From Flavobacteriaceae bacterium (GTDB lineage: Bacteria; Bacteroidota; Bacteroidia; Flavobacteriales; Flavobacteriaceae), in contig JANRDC010000023.1 in assembly GCA_030726725.1 (NCBI GenBank), positions 1 through 64,000 of the forward strand: DNA of 64,000 nucleotides. The letters are read 5' to 3'. Under the pieces are notes generated by a model. The model searched no databases, had not been told where the DNA came from, and was given only the letters and a program-made list of their open reading frames with translations. Below are positions 1 through 8,725 of the stretch, piece after piece; position 1 is the first letter of the stretch, and every line of letters begins with the position of its first letter. The translations under genes were made by a program, and so were the position numbers.

Positions 1-4
1 CTTT

Positions 5-140
5 TTATTCCTGCTCCAGATCGCTGAGGAAGGTTTTCCAGTTGTTGAGGTCTTTACCGTGTGATTGAAGCATCATCCAGGCCAATAGTTTTAATTCCTC
101 CGCCCAATAGGACAACGGCAATACCTATATATCTTTTCAT
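5..140 (-). pseudogene. Small ORF interrupted by an apparent 1-nt frameshift; removing one A gives MKRYIGIAVVLLGGGIKLLAWMMLQSHGKDLNNWKTFLSDLEQE
   Basis: Minus-strand ATG at 140 and TAA at 7-5; span of 136 nt equals 45 codons plus 1 nt; frame break in the A-run (plus-strand TTTT 89-92). Confidence 0.4.
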
Positions 141-179
141 GATGTTTTTTAACAGTAGGGTGCAATAAATTCAAAATTA

Positions 180-1202
180 TTACACGGCAGACATTTTTTT
201 CATGGATTCGGGTACCCGGGGATTCATCAAACGAAACCAAAGCGGTGGAATCAAGGCAATCAGCATCGATGTGGGGTATCCAAACGGGAGTTGAGGGCTG
301 TCTTGGTGGTTTTCAAGCGCAGGGTATTTTTTGGCTGATTTATAGTGGTGATCGCTGTGGCGGGTCAATTCATAGAGGACTACCCTGCCCATGGCATGAT
401 TGGAATTCCATGAGTGTTTGGCTTGAACTCTTTCATATCTCCCGCTGGGGAGTAGCTGACGCATCAATCCGTAGTGTTCGATATAATTGATCGTTTCCAG
501 CAGCAGAAATCCTACTACCCCAGCACCTGCCGCCCACCCTGTGACTGACGCTCCGAATTGCATCAGCACAGAAGACCAAAAGGCTAGGTGAAAAAGTGCC
601 GCCCACAACATATAGTTTTTTGTGGAGATGAATCCCTGGTTGTTTTGCTTCAATTTGCTGACTTGAATCACCCATGCTTTCTTGTTCATGCCCCATACAG
701 CTTGGGGGTAAAAGGCGTAAACAGACTGGTTGTATTTCGCTGTTGAGGGGTCCTTGGGCGTGGATACATCTACGTGGTGACCGTGGTTGTGCTCCATATA
801 AAATCCGTAATAATGACTGGGCATCAGCAGCAGTTGGGCCGCTTTTTGTGCCCAAGGTGTTGATCTGTGCCCCAATTCATGAGCGACATTGATCCCATTG
901 GCCCCAAAAATTACTCCAACGGATCCCATAGCGCCCAAGCGTTCCCAAAAAGTATGATCGCTTTGAGACCAATCTAGAAAATACCACAGGGAACCAAATA
1001 CCAGAATAACATTGAGGTAGAGCAACAAGTCAAAAATCACAGCGGCAGGATTTTTATTTTCTGCCAATTCAAAGGGAACAGTTACTTCAAGTAACGGAAT
1101 CACCACAAAGGCAAAAATCAGCCCGGAGAAAGTCCAAATTCCGCCCACCCAAAGTCCGAGTAAGGCAGCTATAGGAATAGAGTAGGCCCATAGATATTTC
1201 AT
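180..1202 (-). CDS. AlkB-like membrane alkane/fatty-acid hydroxylase
   Basis: Histidine boxes HELGH, HNHGHH, RHSDHH and NYIEHYG with multiple transmembrane segments. Confidence 0.88.
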   Translation of the reverse strand: MKYLWAYSIPIAALLGLWVGGIWTFSGLIFAFVVIPLLEVTVPFELAENKNPAAVIFDLLLYLNVILVFGSLWYFLDWSQSDHTFWERLGAMGSVGVIFGANGINVAHELGHRSTPWAQKAAQLLLMPSHYYGFYMEHNHGHHVDVSTPKDPSTAKYNQSVYAFYPQAVWGMNKKAWVIQVSKLKQNNQGFISTKNYMLWAALFHLAFWSSVLMQFGASVTGWAAGAGVVGFLLLETINYIEHYGLMRQLLPSGRYERVQAKHSWNSNHAMGRVVLYELTRHSDHHYKSAKKYPALENHQDSPQLPFGYPTSMLIALIPPLWFRLMNPRVPESMKKMSAV

Positions 1203-1299
1203 GTTCAGACAATTAGGTCATTAAAGTAGCTAATTCCCGCTCAATGTGCAACAAAGCGTTGGTGTAACTTGTGTTACCGCTCAAGGAAAAAGGCTGGCG

Positions 1300-1307
1300 T
1301 AGTTTTG
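1300..1307 (+). promoter_or_regulatory. Bacteroidota -7 box TAGTTTTG upstream of the efflux operon
   Basis: Matches TAnnTTTG, 19 nt before the ATG at 1327; no clear -33 TTTG. Confidence 0.4.
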
Positions 1308-1326
1308 TGGCAAAATTGATAGAACT

Positions 1327-2640
1327 ATGAAACAAATAGCATTCATCGGTGTGTTTTTGTTGGCCCTGACGACAAGTGTTTGGGCACAAGAACCCGTCCA
1401 CATGAGTTTGCAAGAGGTACAAGACCGCGTTGCGGCCAAAAACCTTCAGCTCAAAGCGGCCCATCAAGCTTATGTAGCAGCTAGAGGAGATTTTAGACAA
1501 ACCAACGCCTTGATTTTGCCCTCCATCAGCGCGAGCCACACTGCGTTAGCTACCACTAACCCCTTGATGGCGTTTGGGTCTAAATTAAATCAAGAAGTGT
1601 TGACCCAGGCGGATTTTAATCCAGCACTGCTCAACAATCCAGATCGCTATGAGAATTTTGCGACCCGTATCGAAGTATTGCAGCCTTTGGTCAATCTAGA
1701 TGGTTTTTTGGGACGCAGAGCAGCTAAACTGAAAATGGAAGCTATGGAGCTTCAATCTGCTAGAACTCAGGAGTATATGCAGCTGGCTGTATTTCAGGCT
1801 TATAAGCAATTGCAGTTGGCTTATCAAGCGGAACAAGTAATGGCAGCAGCCTTAAAAACAGCAGAACAAAACGCGCATTTAATCGCCAGTTATGTCGGTG
1901 AGGGATTGGCCCAGAAAGCGGATGAGCTGATGGTTCAAGTCCGTGTTGCTGAGGTGCGCAATGGGTTGCAATACGCTCAAAGCAATGTGCGCAATGCTTC
2001 AGATGCGCTGTTTGCCTTGATGGACGAAGAGGTACAGGGACAGATTTTAGTGCCTGAGGCATTGGCCCCATGGACTGAGGATCTTCCCACAGGGGAAGCC
2101 CTAGGCGGATTAGATGCGCGCAAGGATATTCAGGCCATGCACAAGGCGACTCAGGCCTATGGTAAAATGCAACAGTCCAGTGTTTTGGGGATGGCCCCGC
2201 GTTTAAACGCATTTGGCACCTATGAATTATACGATACGGAATTACTGCAGTTTGGGGCCGATGGATACACCGTTGGCGCTCAATTGAGCTGGAATGTTTT
2301 TGATGGATACAAAGCTTTGGGTAAGGCCGAAAAAGCAAAGGCCGAACATCTAAAAGCCCAATACGAAGAACAACAGTACAGAAATCAAAGCGAAGCGGAA
2401 CTCGCTGCAGCCAGACGTCAAGCCGCAGATGCCAAGAATCAGTGGAAAATGGCTGAATTGGCCTTGGCCCATGCACAGGAAGCTTATCGCATTCGCGAAA
2501 ATCGATTTAAAGCAGGTCTTGAAAAAACTACCGACTTGTTGATGGCTGAAACACTCATGTTTGAAAAAGAATTGGCCCTCAGTCAGGCCCTATTTAATGT
2601 TCAATTATCCCACAAATTTGTCGAATTCCTAACCAAATAG
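1327..2640 (+). CDS. TolC-family outer membrane efflux protein
   Basis: Signal peptide, long coiled-coil OEP repeats, position before MFP and RND genes. Confidence 0.9.
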   Translation: MKQIAFIGVFLLALTTSVWAQEPVHMSLQEVQDRVAAKNLQLKAAHQAYVAARGDFRQTNALILPSISASHTALATTNPLMAFGSKLNQEVLTQADFNPALLNNPDRYENFATRIEVLQPLVNLDGFLGRRAAKLKMEAMELQSARTQEYMQLAVFQAYKQLQLAYQAEQVMAAALKTAEQNAHLIASYVGEGLAQKADELMVQVRVAEVRNGLQYAQSNVRNASDALFALMDEEVQGQILVPEALAPWTEDLPTGEALGGLDARKDIQAMHKATQAYGKMQQSSVLGMAPRLNAFGTYELYDTELLQFGADGYTVGAQLSWNVFDGYKALGKAEKAKAEHLKAQYEEQQYRNQSEAELAAARRQAADAKNQWKMAELALAHAQEAYRIRENRFKAGLEKTTDLLMAETLMFEKELALSQALFNVQLSHKFVEFLTK

Positions 2641-2644
2641 ACCT

Positions 2645-3718
2645 ATGAAACGCATTGCTATTCCAGCCCTTTTGGGCGTCTTTTTGCTGAGCGCGTGCTC
2701 TTCAGAACAACCTAAATCAACTGAACAACTTCCTGCGATTGCAGTGACACTAGCCCAAGCAGATGCCGCTGCTGGAGCTGGCATAATCACGGGTAGCGGA
2801 ATCGTAGAAGCAGCCCAAAGCGCTAACCTAAGCACCCGAATGATGGGGTATATCGCAGATTATCATGTGGCTGTAGGTGACCGAGTAACTCAAGGTCAAT
2901 TATTGGTGGAGGTGAATCCTTCGGATATGGCCGCAAAAACTGCCCAGGCCAAAGCTGGTGTAGCCCAGGCCCAAGCCGGGTATGACAACGCCAAAAAAGA
3001 TTACGAACGCTTTAAGCATCTTTTTGCACAAAACAGCGCTTCACAAAAGGAGTTAGATGACATGACTACTCGTTTTCAAATGGCTGAAGCGGGACTTAGC
3101 GCAGCTCAAAACATGCTGAAAGAAGTGGAAGCCCACTTGGCTTATGCTTTGATCCGCGCACCATTTTCAGGTGTGGTGGTCAATACATTTGGCAAGCCAG
3201 GCGACATGGCCACCCCCGGAATGCCGTTAGTCGCTTTAGAAGGTGGATCTGGATTTGAGGTAAAGGCATGGGTTTCTGAGACAAACATCGCCAAAATTCA
3301 AGCGGATACTCAGGCTCATGTAGTGGTGAAAAGCCAAGGATTACGCCTGCCAGCTACCATTACAGAGGTCAGCACTTCTGCCAAAAACACAGGCGGACAG
3401 TATTTGGTGAAGTTGCAGCTGTCAGAAACAGACGCAGCGGTGCGTGCGGGCATGTTTGTACAAGTTCTTTTTGAAGGTACAACAGCAGAAAAATCTCCTG
3501 CTTCTGGTGTCTTGGTGGAAACTGCTGCTTTGGTGAAAAGAGGTCAGTTGACCGGTGTCTACACCACAGCACAAGGCAAAGCCTTATTGCGCTGGGTAAG
3601 GACTGGAGCGAGCAATGACGGTATGACGGCAGTGATTTCAGGTCTGTCTGCTGGAGAATCTTATGTGCGCACTTCAGCGACTCCGCTTTACGACGGTGCT
3701 CCAGTGTCTATCAACTAA
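2645..3718 (+). CDS. RND efflux periplasmic adaptor (MFP/HlyD-like) lipoprotein
   Basis: Lipobox LSACSS, barrel-sandwich motif VAVGDRVTQGQLLVEV, RAPFSGVV. Confidence 0.92.
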   Translation: MKRIAIPALLGVFLLSACSSEQPKSTEQLPAIAVTLAQADAAAGAGIITGSGIVEAAQSANLSTRMMGYIADYHVAVGDRVTQGQLLVEVNPSDMAAKTAQAKAGVAQAQAGYDNAKKDYERFKHLFAQNSASQKELDDMTTRFQMAEAGLSAAQNMLKEVEAHLAYALIRAPFSGVVVNTFGKPGDMATPGMPLVALEGGSGFEVKAWVSETNIAKIQADTQAHVVVKSQGLRLPATITEVSTSAKNTGGQYLVKLQLSETDAAVRAGMFVQVLFEGTTAEKSPASGVLVETAALVKRGQLTGVYTTAQGKALLRWVRTGASNDGMTAVISGLSAGESYVRTSATPLYDGAPVSIN

Positions 3719-3739
3719 TCACACTTTAAGACAAGTAAG

Positions 3740-6700
3740 ATGCAACAAGGTATTTCAGGTAAAATAGCCAATTTCTTCATCAATTCTAAACTGACCATCC
3801 TGCTGATGGTGGCTTTGATGGTGATTGGTTCCTACAGTTCAATGCTCATTCCCAGAGAGGAAGAGCCGCAAATCAATGTGCCTATGGCCGACATTATGGT
3901 CGGTTATCCAGGGGCATCACCCAGTGAGGTGGAAACGCGCGTGATCAAGCCGTTGGAAAAAATTATTTCCAACATCAAAGGTGTTGAGCACATTCACGCT
4001 ATGGCCATGAATGGACAAGCGATGATTGTCGTTCAGTTTTACGTGGGTGAAGACACAGAGCGTTCTTATGTAAAGCTCTATGACGAGTTGATGAAGCACG
4101 AGCACGAGTTCCCCAAAACGGTCATGAAGCCGATGGTGAAAACGCGTTCTATCGACAATGTGCCCATGTTGGGGTTGACTCTTTGGAGTGAAAAATACAG
4201 TGATTTTGAGCTCAGACAAATGGCTGAAGAGGTTTCTAACGAAATCAAAAAAATCAAAGACGTATCGATCACCAAGGAAATCGGAGGTAGAAGCCGTGTG
4301 CTCAGCGTAGTCTTAGACAAGGAGAAACTGGCCGAAAACAAGGTAGATGCCTTGGGTGTGGCACAATTGATCCAAGCCCACAATTCAAGCAGCCAATCGG
4401 GTAGTTTTAACGCCCAAGACCAAGAGTTTTTGGTGACTACAGGTCGTTTTATCCAAAGCGCTCAGGAATTAGGTCGCGTTGTCGTTGGGGTCAATGGACG
4501 TATGCCTGTATACTTAGAACAAGTAGCAGAAATTGTGGATGGACCTGCTTCTGCGATCAATTACGTTTCATTTGGTTACGGGCCTGGTCACGAAAACAAG
4601 CAAGCTCATCCTTCTGAGTACCCAGCGGTTACTATTTCAGTGGCCAAGGTTAAGGGGGCTGATGCGATGAAGATTTCAGAAAAGATATTGGCCTCGGTAG
4701 ATGGATTGAAAAAAAATCTAATCCCTGAGGATGTTCATGTAGAAGTGACCAGAAACTATGGGGAAACAGCTTCTCACAAAGTAGGGGAGTTATTGATGCA
4801 CCTCGGTGTAGCGATTATTGCAGTCACGGTACTGGTGATGTTGGCCATGGGATGGCGCGGTGGTTTAGTGGTGTTTTTCTCGGTGCCTTTGACCTTTGCC
4901 CTTACGTTGTTCAGCTATTATATGTTGGGCTATACCTTGAACCGAATCACTTTGTTTGCATTGGTATTTGTGGTGGGTATTGTGGTGGATGATTCGATTA
5001 TCATCGCGGAGAATATGCACCGACACTTTAAGATGAAGCGTTTGCCGTTTAAACAAGCAGCAATTTACGCGATTAACGAGGTGGGGAATCCAACCATATT
5101 GGCCACCTTCACTGTGATTGCAGCGATCTTGCCTATGGCCTTTGTGTCGGGTATGATGGGACCATACATGAGCCCGATGCCTATTGGCGCTTCTATCGCG
5201 ATGATGTTGTCTCTTTTTGTGGCTTTGACAGTTACCCCTTATTTGGGCTACCATTTGTTGCAGGAAAAAGATGATCAAGCACACAAGGAAGAGGAGGGAT
5301 TAGAAACCAGCATGATCTATAAGATCTACAAAAAAATTGAACAGCCGCTGTTGGACGATTCCCGCAAGCGCTGGACCATGCTCGGTGTTACTGTGGCCCT
5401 GTTGTTGGGTTCAGTATTGATGTTTTTTACCAAGTCGGTCGCCGTTAAAATGCTGCCATTCGACAATAAAAACGAATTCCAAGTGGTGGTGGATATGCCT
5501 GAGGGAACTACCCTAGAGCGGACAGCTGCAGTGACCAAAGAAGTCGCACAGTATTTGTCCACTATTGAGGAGGTAGTGGATTACCAGAACTATATCGGTA
5601 CTTCAGCCCCTATTACATTTAATGGATTGGTGCGTCACTACGATTTGCGCGGAGGAAGCAATATGGCGGATATTCAGGTAAACTTGTTGCACAAGGAAGA
5701 CCGTGATGCCCAGAGTCACGACATTGCCCGCAGGGTGCGAGAGGAAGTACAGCGCATCGGGGCCAAATATGGGGCCAACATCAAAATTGTTGAGGTGCCA
5801 CCTGGACCTCCAGTGCTTTCTACCTTGGTCGCAGAGATTTACGGACCTGATTACGCAGAGCAAATCAAAGTTGCCGAGCAGGTAAAAACAATTTTGGAAC
5901 AGACAGAAGACGTGGTGGATACAGACTGGATGGTTGAAGCTGACCAAACAGACTACCGACTTGAGGTGGATGCTGAAAAAGCGATGGCATACGGTATTGC
6001 ACCCGCACAAGTGGTGGGTAATTTGACCTATGTCTTACGCGAAATGCCCGTAAGTCAATACTACGACCCAACTTCTGTACATCCTGTAGGTATTGTGCTT
6101 AAGCTTAAAGATCAAGATAAATCATCATTAGAAGATTTAAAAAACTTGAAAATTCAAGGAAATCAAGGCCCTGTAGCGATTGGTGATCTGGTAAGCACTA
6201 CCGAAGGCACTTTGCAAAAAACTATTTACCGCAAGGACCAAAAAAGGGTGGTGTATGTTTTGGCAGATATGGCAGGTAGTTTAGAAAGCCCTGTGTACGC
6301 TATTTTGGGCATGAATGAAAAACTTCAGGCGATGAGCTTGCCCCAAGGGTATTCTGTCAACGAACTCTATATGGACACCCCTTCTGATGAGTCTAACTTT
6401 ACCGTTAAATGGGATGGAGAGTGGCAAATCACCCTGGAAGTATTCCGAGACCTCGGCGCTGCGTTTTTGGTGGTTATTTTGGTCATCTACATGCTGATTG
6501 TCGGTTGGTTCCAAAACTTTAAAACCCCGATGGTGATGATGGTGGCTATTCCACTTTCATTGGTGGGTATTGTATTGGGCCACTGGTTGCTCGGCGCTTT
6601 CTTTACCGCTACCTCGTTTATCGGAATGATTGCACTGGCTGGGGTCATGGTGCGCAACTCAGTGTTGCTGATTGACTTTATCGAGATCAGGCTCAATGAT

Positions 6701-6925
6701 GGTATTCCGCTCAAGCAGGCCATTATCGATGCAGGTGCGGTGCGGACTACCCCAATTTTATTGACTACGGGAGCTGTGGTGATCGGTGCCTCCATCATAT
6801 TGTTTGATCCTATTTTCCAAGGATTGGCCATATCATTGGTAGCAGGGGCCATCGTGTCTACCTTGCTCACCCTGATAGTGGTTCCGCTGATCTACTACAT
6901 GACTGAAAAACACAAATGGGAATAA
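3740..6925 (+). CDS. RND-family efflux transporter permease
   Basis: 1061 aa, two RND repeats, PREEEPQINVPMADIMVGYPGASPSEVE motif. Confidence 0.95.
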   Translation: MQQGISGKIANFFINSKLTILLMVALMVIGSYSSMLIPREEEPQINVPMADIMVGYPGASPSEVETRVIKPLEKIISNIKGVEHIHAMAMNGQAMIVVQFYVGEDTERSYVKLYDELMKHEHEFPKTVMKPMVKTRSIDNVPMLGLTLWSEKYSDFELRQMAEEVSNEIKKIKDVSITKEIGGRSRVLSVVLDKEKLAENKVDALGVAQLIQAHNSSSQSGSFNAQDQEFLVTTGRFIQSAQELGRVVVGVNGRMPVYLEQVAEIVDGPASAINYVSFGYGPGHENKQAHPSEYPAVTISVAKVKGADAMKISEKILASVDGLKKNLIPEDVHVEVTRNYGETASHKVGELLMHLGVAIIAVTVLVMLAMGWRGGLVVFFSVPLTFALTLFSYYMLGYTLNRITLFALVFVVGIVVDDSIIIAENMHRHFKMKRLPFKQAAIYAINEVGNPTILATFTVIAAILPMAFVSGMMGPYMSPMPIGASIAMMLSLFVALTVTPYLGYHLLQEKDDQAHKEEEGLETSMIYKIYKKIEQPLLDDSRKRWTMLGVTVALLLGSVLMFFTKSVAVKMLPFDNKNEFQVVVDMPEGTTLERTAAVTKEVAQYLSTIEEVVDYQNYIGTSAPITFNGLVRHYDLRGGSNMADIQVNLLHKEDRDAQSHDIARRVREEVQRIGAKYGANIKIVEVPPGPPVLSTLVAEIYGPDYAEQIKVAEQVKTILEQTEDVVDTDWMVEADQTDYRLEVDAEKAMAYGIAPAQVVGNLTYVLREMPVSQYYDPTSVHPVGIVLKLKDQDKSSLEDLKNLKIQGNQGPVAIGDLVSTTEGTLQKTIYRKDQKRVVYVLADMAGSLESPVYAILGMNEKLQAMSLPQGYSVNELYMDTPSDESNFTVKWDGEWQITLEVFRDLGAAFLVVILVIYMLIVGWFQNFKTPMVMMVAIPLSLVGIVLGHWLLGAFFTATSFIGMIALAGVMVRNSVLLIDFIEIRLNDGIPLKQAIIDAGAVRTTPILLTTGAVVIGASIILFDPIFQGLAISLVAGAIVSTLLTLIVVPLIYYMTEKHKWE

Positions 6926-6940
6926 CCTAAAACACACCCT

Positions 6941-7255
6941 ATGAAACTCATTGTAATCACTGCTGTTAAGGCTTTTGAAAAAGACATCAAAAGCCTGCTC
7001 ATCAAGAGTAAAATACCTCAGTTTTCTTACCAAAATGTTATTGGATACCGGGATGCCACTTTGGATGCTGTAGGCAATAACTGGTTTGGCGCTGAGATGA
7101 ACGAAGCTGAATCCATCTTGTTTTACGCATTTGTGCCTGTCCCCCAGGTGGATGTGTTGTTGGATGAGGTGAAGGCCTACAACGCCCAACAGGAAGCAAA
7201 ATCAAAGGTGCATTTATCCGTATTAAACATCGAAAAAACCTCAGATCATGATTAA
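6941..7255 (+). CDS. Small PII-like / PG0541-type transporter-associated protein
   Basis: 104 aa, immediately downstream of the RND permease; MKLIVITAVKAFEKDI N-terminus resembles ferredoxin-fold/PII-like proteins. Confidence 0.6.
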   Translation: MKLIVITAVKAFEKDIKSLLIKSKIPQFSYQNVIGYRDATLDAVGNNWFGAEMNEAESILFYAFVPVPQVDVLLDEVKAYNAQQEAKSKVHLSVLNIEKTSDHD

Positions 7256-7430
7256 CAGACTTATTCGCGCCATCGCAGGATCATTTATTTTGATCAGTTT
7301 GGCACTGGCCATCTACGTAAATATCAATTGGCTTTGGTTTACCGCATTTGTCGGGGCCAATCTCCTCCAATCCTCCATCACCAAATGGTGTTTGATGGAA
7401 GACATCCTAAAAAAGTTAGGGGTCAAATAA
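7248..7430 (+). CDS. Small membrane protein, DUF2892 (YgaP transmembrane-like)
   Basis: 60 aa, two hydrophobic segments, NWLWFTAFVGANLLQSSITKWC. Confidence 0.7.
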   Translation: MINRLIRAIAGSFILISLALAIYVNINWLWFTAFVGANLLQSSITKWCLMEDILKKLGVK

Positions 7431-7450
7431 GGTAAATACCTTCAAAAAAG

Positions 7451-7475
7451 AAACCGGCGAAAGCCGGTTTTTTTT
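7451..7475 (+). terminator. Rho-independent terminator of the efflux operon
   Basis: AAACCGGC-GAAA-GCCGGTTT followed by a T-run. Confidence 0.85.
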
Positions 7476-7478
7476 ATC

Positions 7479-8723
7479 TCAACTCACCCCATTTCGCTCT
7501 GTTGAGAAACGCTCGAAGGACTTGTGGAGCACTGTGTTTTTTAACTGTTCTACAGCACACGCCAACTCTGTGAAGGTAGTGTAGAGCGGGGTAAGTCCAA
7601 GGCGAATCCATCCTGGAGGTCGATAATCCGGCACCACAGCAGGTGTTGAGGCCAACAAACATTGGGTGATGCGCCAGGCTTCGGGGTGGGATAAAGTTAG
7701 GTGAGACCCTCTAGCTGTCGGGTCTAAAGGGCTTTCAATCGTAAAATCCAATCCAGCTAGTTCAGCTTCTATCATCGATTGTAAAAACTGCCCCAACAGA
7801 AGGCTTTTTTCTCTCAATGCCTTCATGCCCACTTCAGCGGTGAGGGCAATACCCGGGGCAGCCCCTGAAAGAGACAACACATTGGGGGTTCCTGCGGAGA
7901 ATTGATCGATTCCTGCAGCTGGGAGATATTGGTCTGAAAAGGCAAATGGATCCGCATGCCCAAACCAACCCTGTATGGGATTTTTTACTTGTGGCATCAG
8001 TGATTCATCTAAGTACATCATCGAAGGAGCGCCAGGCCCTCCATTTAAGTACTTATAGGTACAACCTACTGCGGCAAGTGTTCCGGTATCCTTTAGCCGA
8101 GTTTCCACAGCACCGATGGCATGGCTCAAATCCCAAACGATTATACTTTGGTTGTTCAACGCCCATTGATTGAGTGCTGCAACGGGGTAGAGGTAAGCGC
8201 TTTGATAACTCACCCAGCTCAAACAATAGATGCCCGGGTTGTGCTGCATGGCCTCTTTGAGTTGTTGTATGTCCGCATTTCGGTTGGTCGGATAGATCAC
8301 CCGGTGAAGGGGTAGATCAAAGCCTTCCAGGATGTAGTGATCGGTGGGAAAATTTAGCGAATCCACACCCAGTTGTTTGGGGTAAAGACCGCTGTGCACC
8401 AGGCCATGAATGATTTGATATAAATGTACCGAAGTGGATTCGCCCACTTTGATGTTCCCTACGGGCGATTCAGTAATCTTAGACAGATCTCTAGCAATCG
8501 AACCGCCCAGGGCCAACCAATGCTTGTTCCAGGAACCGATTAATCCGCGACCCCACTGTTGGGTAACCGCATCCTCCATCGCTTTCTGTGCGGTCAATGG
8601 GAGTCTACCCAATGAATTACCGTCGAGATAAATGGCGTTATCTGGTTCAAAAAATCTTTTTCTGTAGGCGCTTAACGGATCTTCAAGATCCTTTTGAGCG
8701 GCTTGATCTAACCATTTTTTCAT
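7479..8723 (-). CDS. kynU: Kynureninase
   Basis: PLP fold-type I; YLDGNSLGRLP, WDLSHAIGA, GCTYKYLNGGPGAPSMMYL. Start placed at 8723 (MKKWLDQ). Confidence 0.92.
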   Translation of the reverse strand: MKKWLDQAAQKDLEDPLSAYRKRFFEPDNAIYLDGNSLGRLPLTAQKAMEDAVTQQWGRGLIGSWNKHWLALGGSIARDLSKITESPVGNIKVGESTSVHLYQIIHGLVHSGLYPKQLGVDSLNFPTDHYILEGFDLPLHRVIYPTNRNADIQQLKEAMQHNPGIYCLSWVSYQSAYLYPVAALNQWALNNQSIIVWDLSHAIGAVETRLKDTGTLAAVGCTYKYLNGGPGAPSMMYLDESLMPQVKNPIQGWFGHADPFAFSDQYLPAAGIDQFSAGTPNVLSLSGAAPGIALTAEVGMKALREKSLLLGQFLQSMIEAELAGLDFTIESPLDPTARGSHLTLSHPEAWRITQCLLASTPAVVPDYRPPGWIRLGLTPLYTTFTELACAVEQLKNTVLHKSFERFSTERNGVS

Positions 8724-8725
8724 CT

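Noticed and set aside
1760-2476. 238-aa minus-strand ORF antisense to the TolC-like gene
   Set aside because: Despite its length, composition (Pro/His/Arg-rich) fits an antisense shadow and the opposite frame is an unambiguous OEP.
4865-5284. 139-aa minus-strand ORF inside the RND permease gene
   Set aside because: Shadow ORF: His/Gln/Arg-rich, no recognisable domain, fully antisense to a strongly conserved gene.
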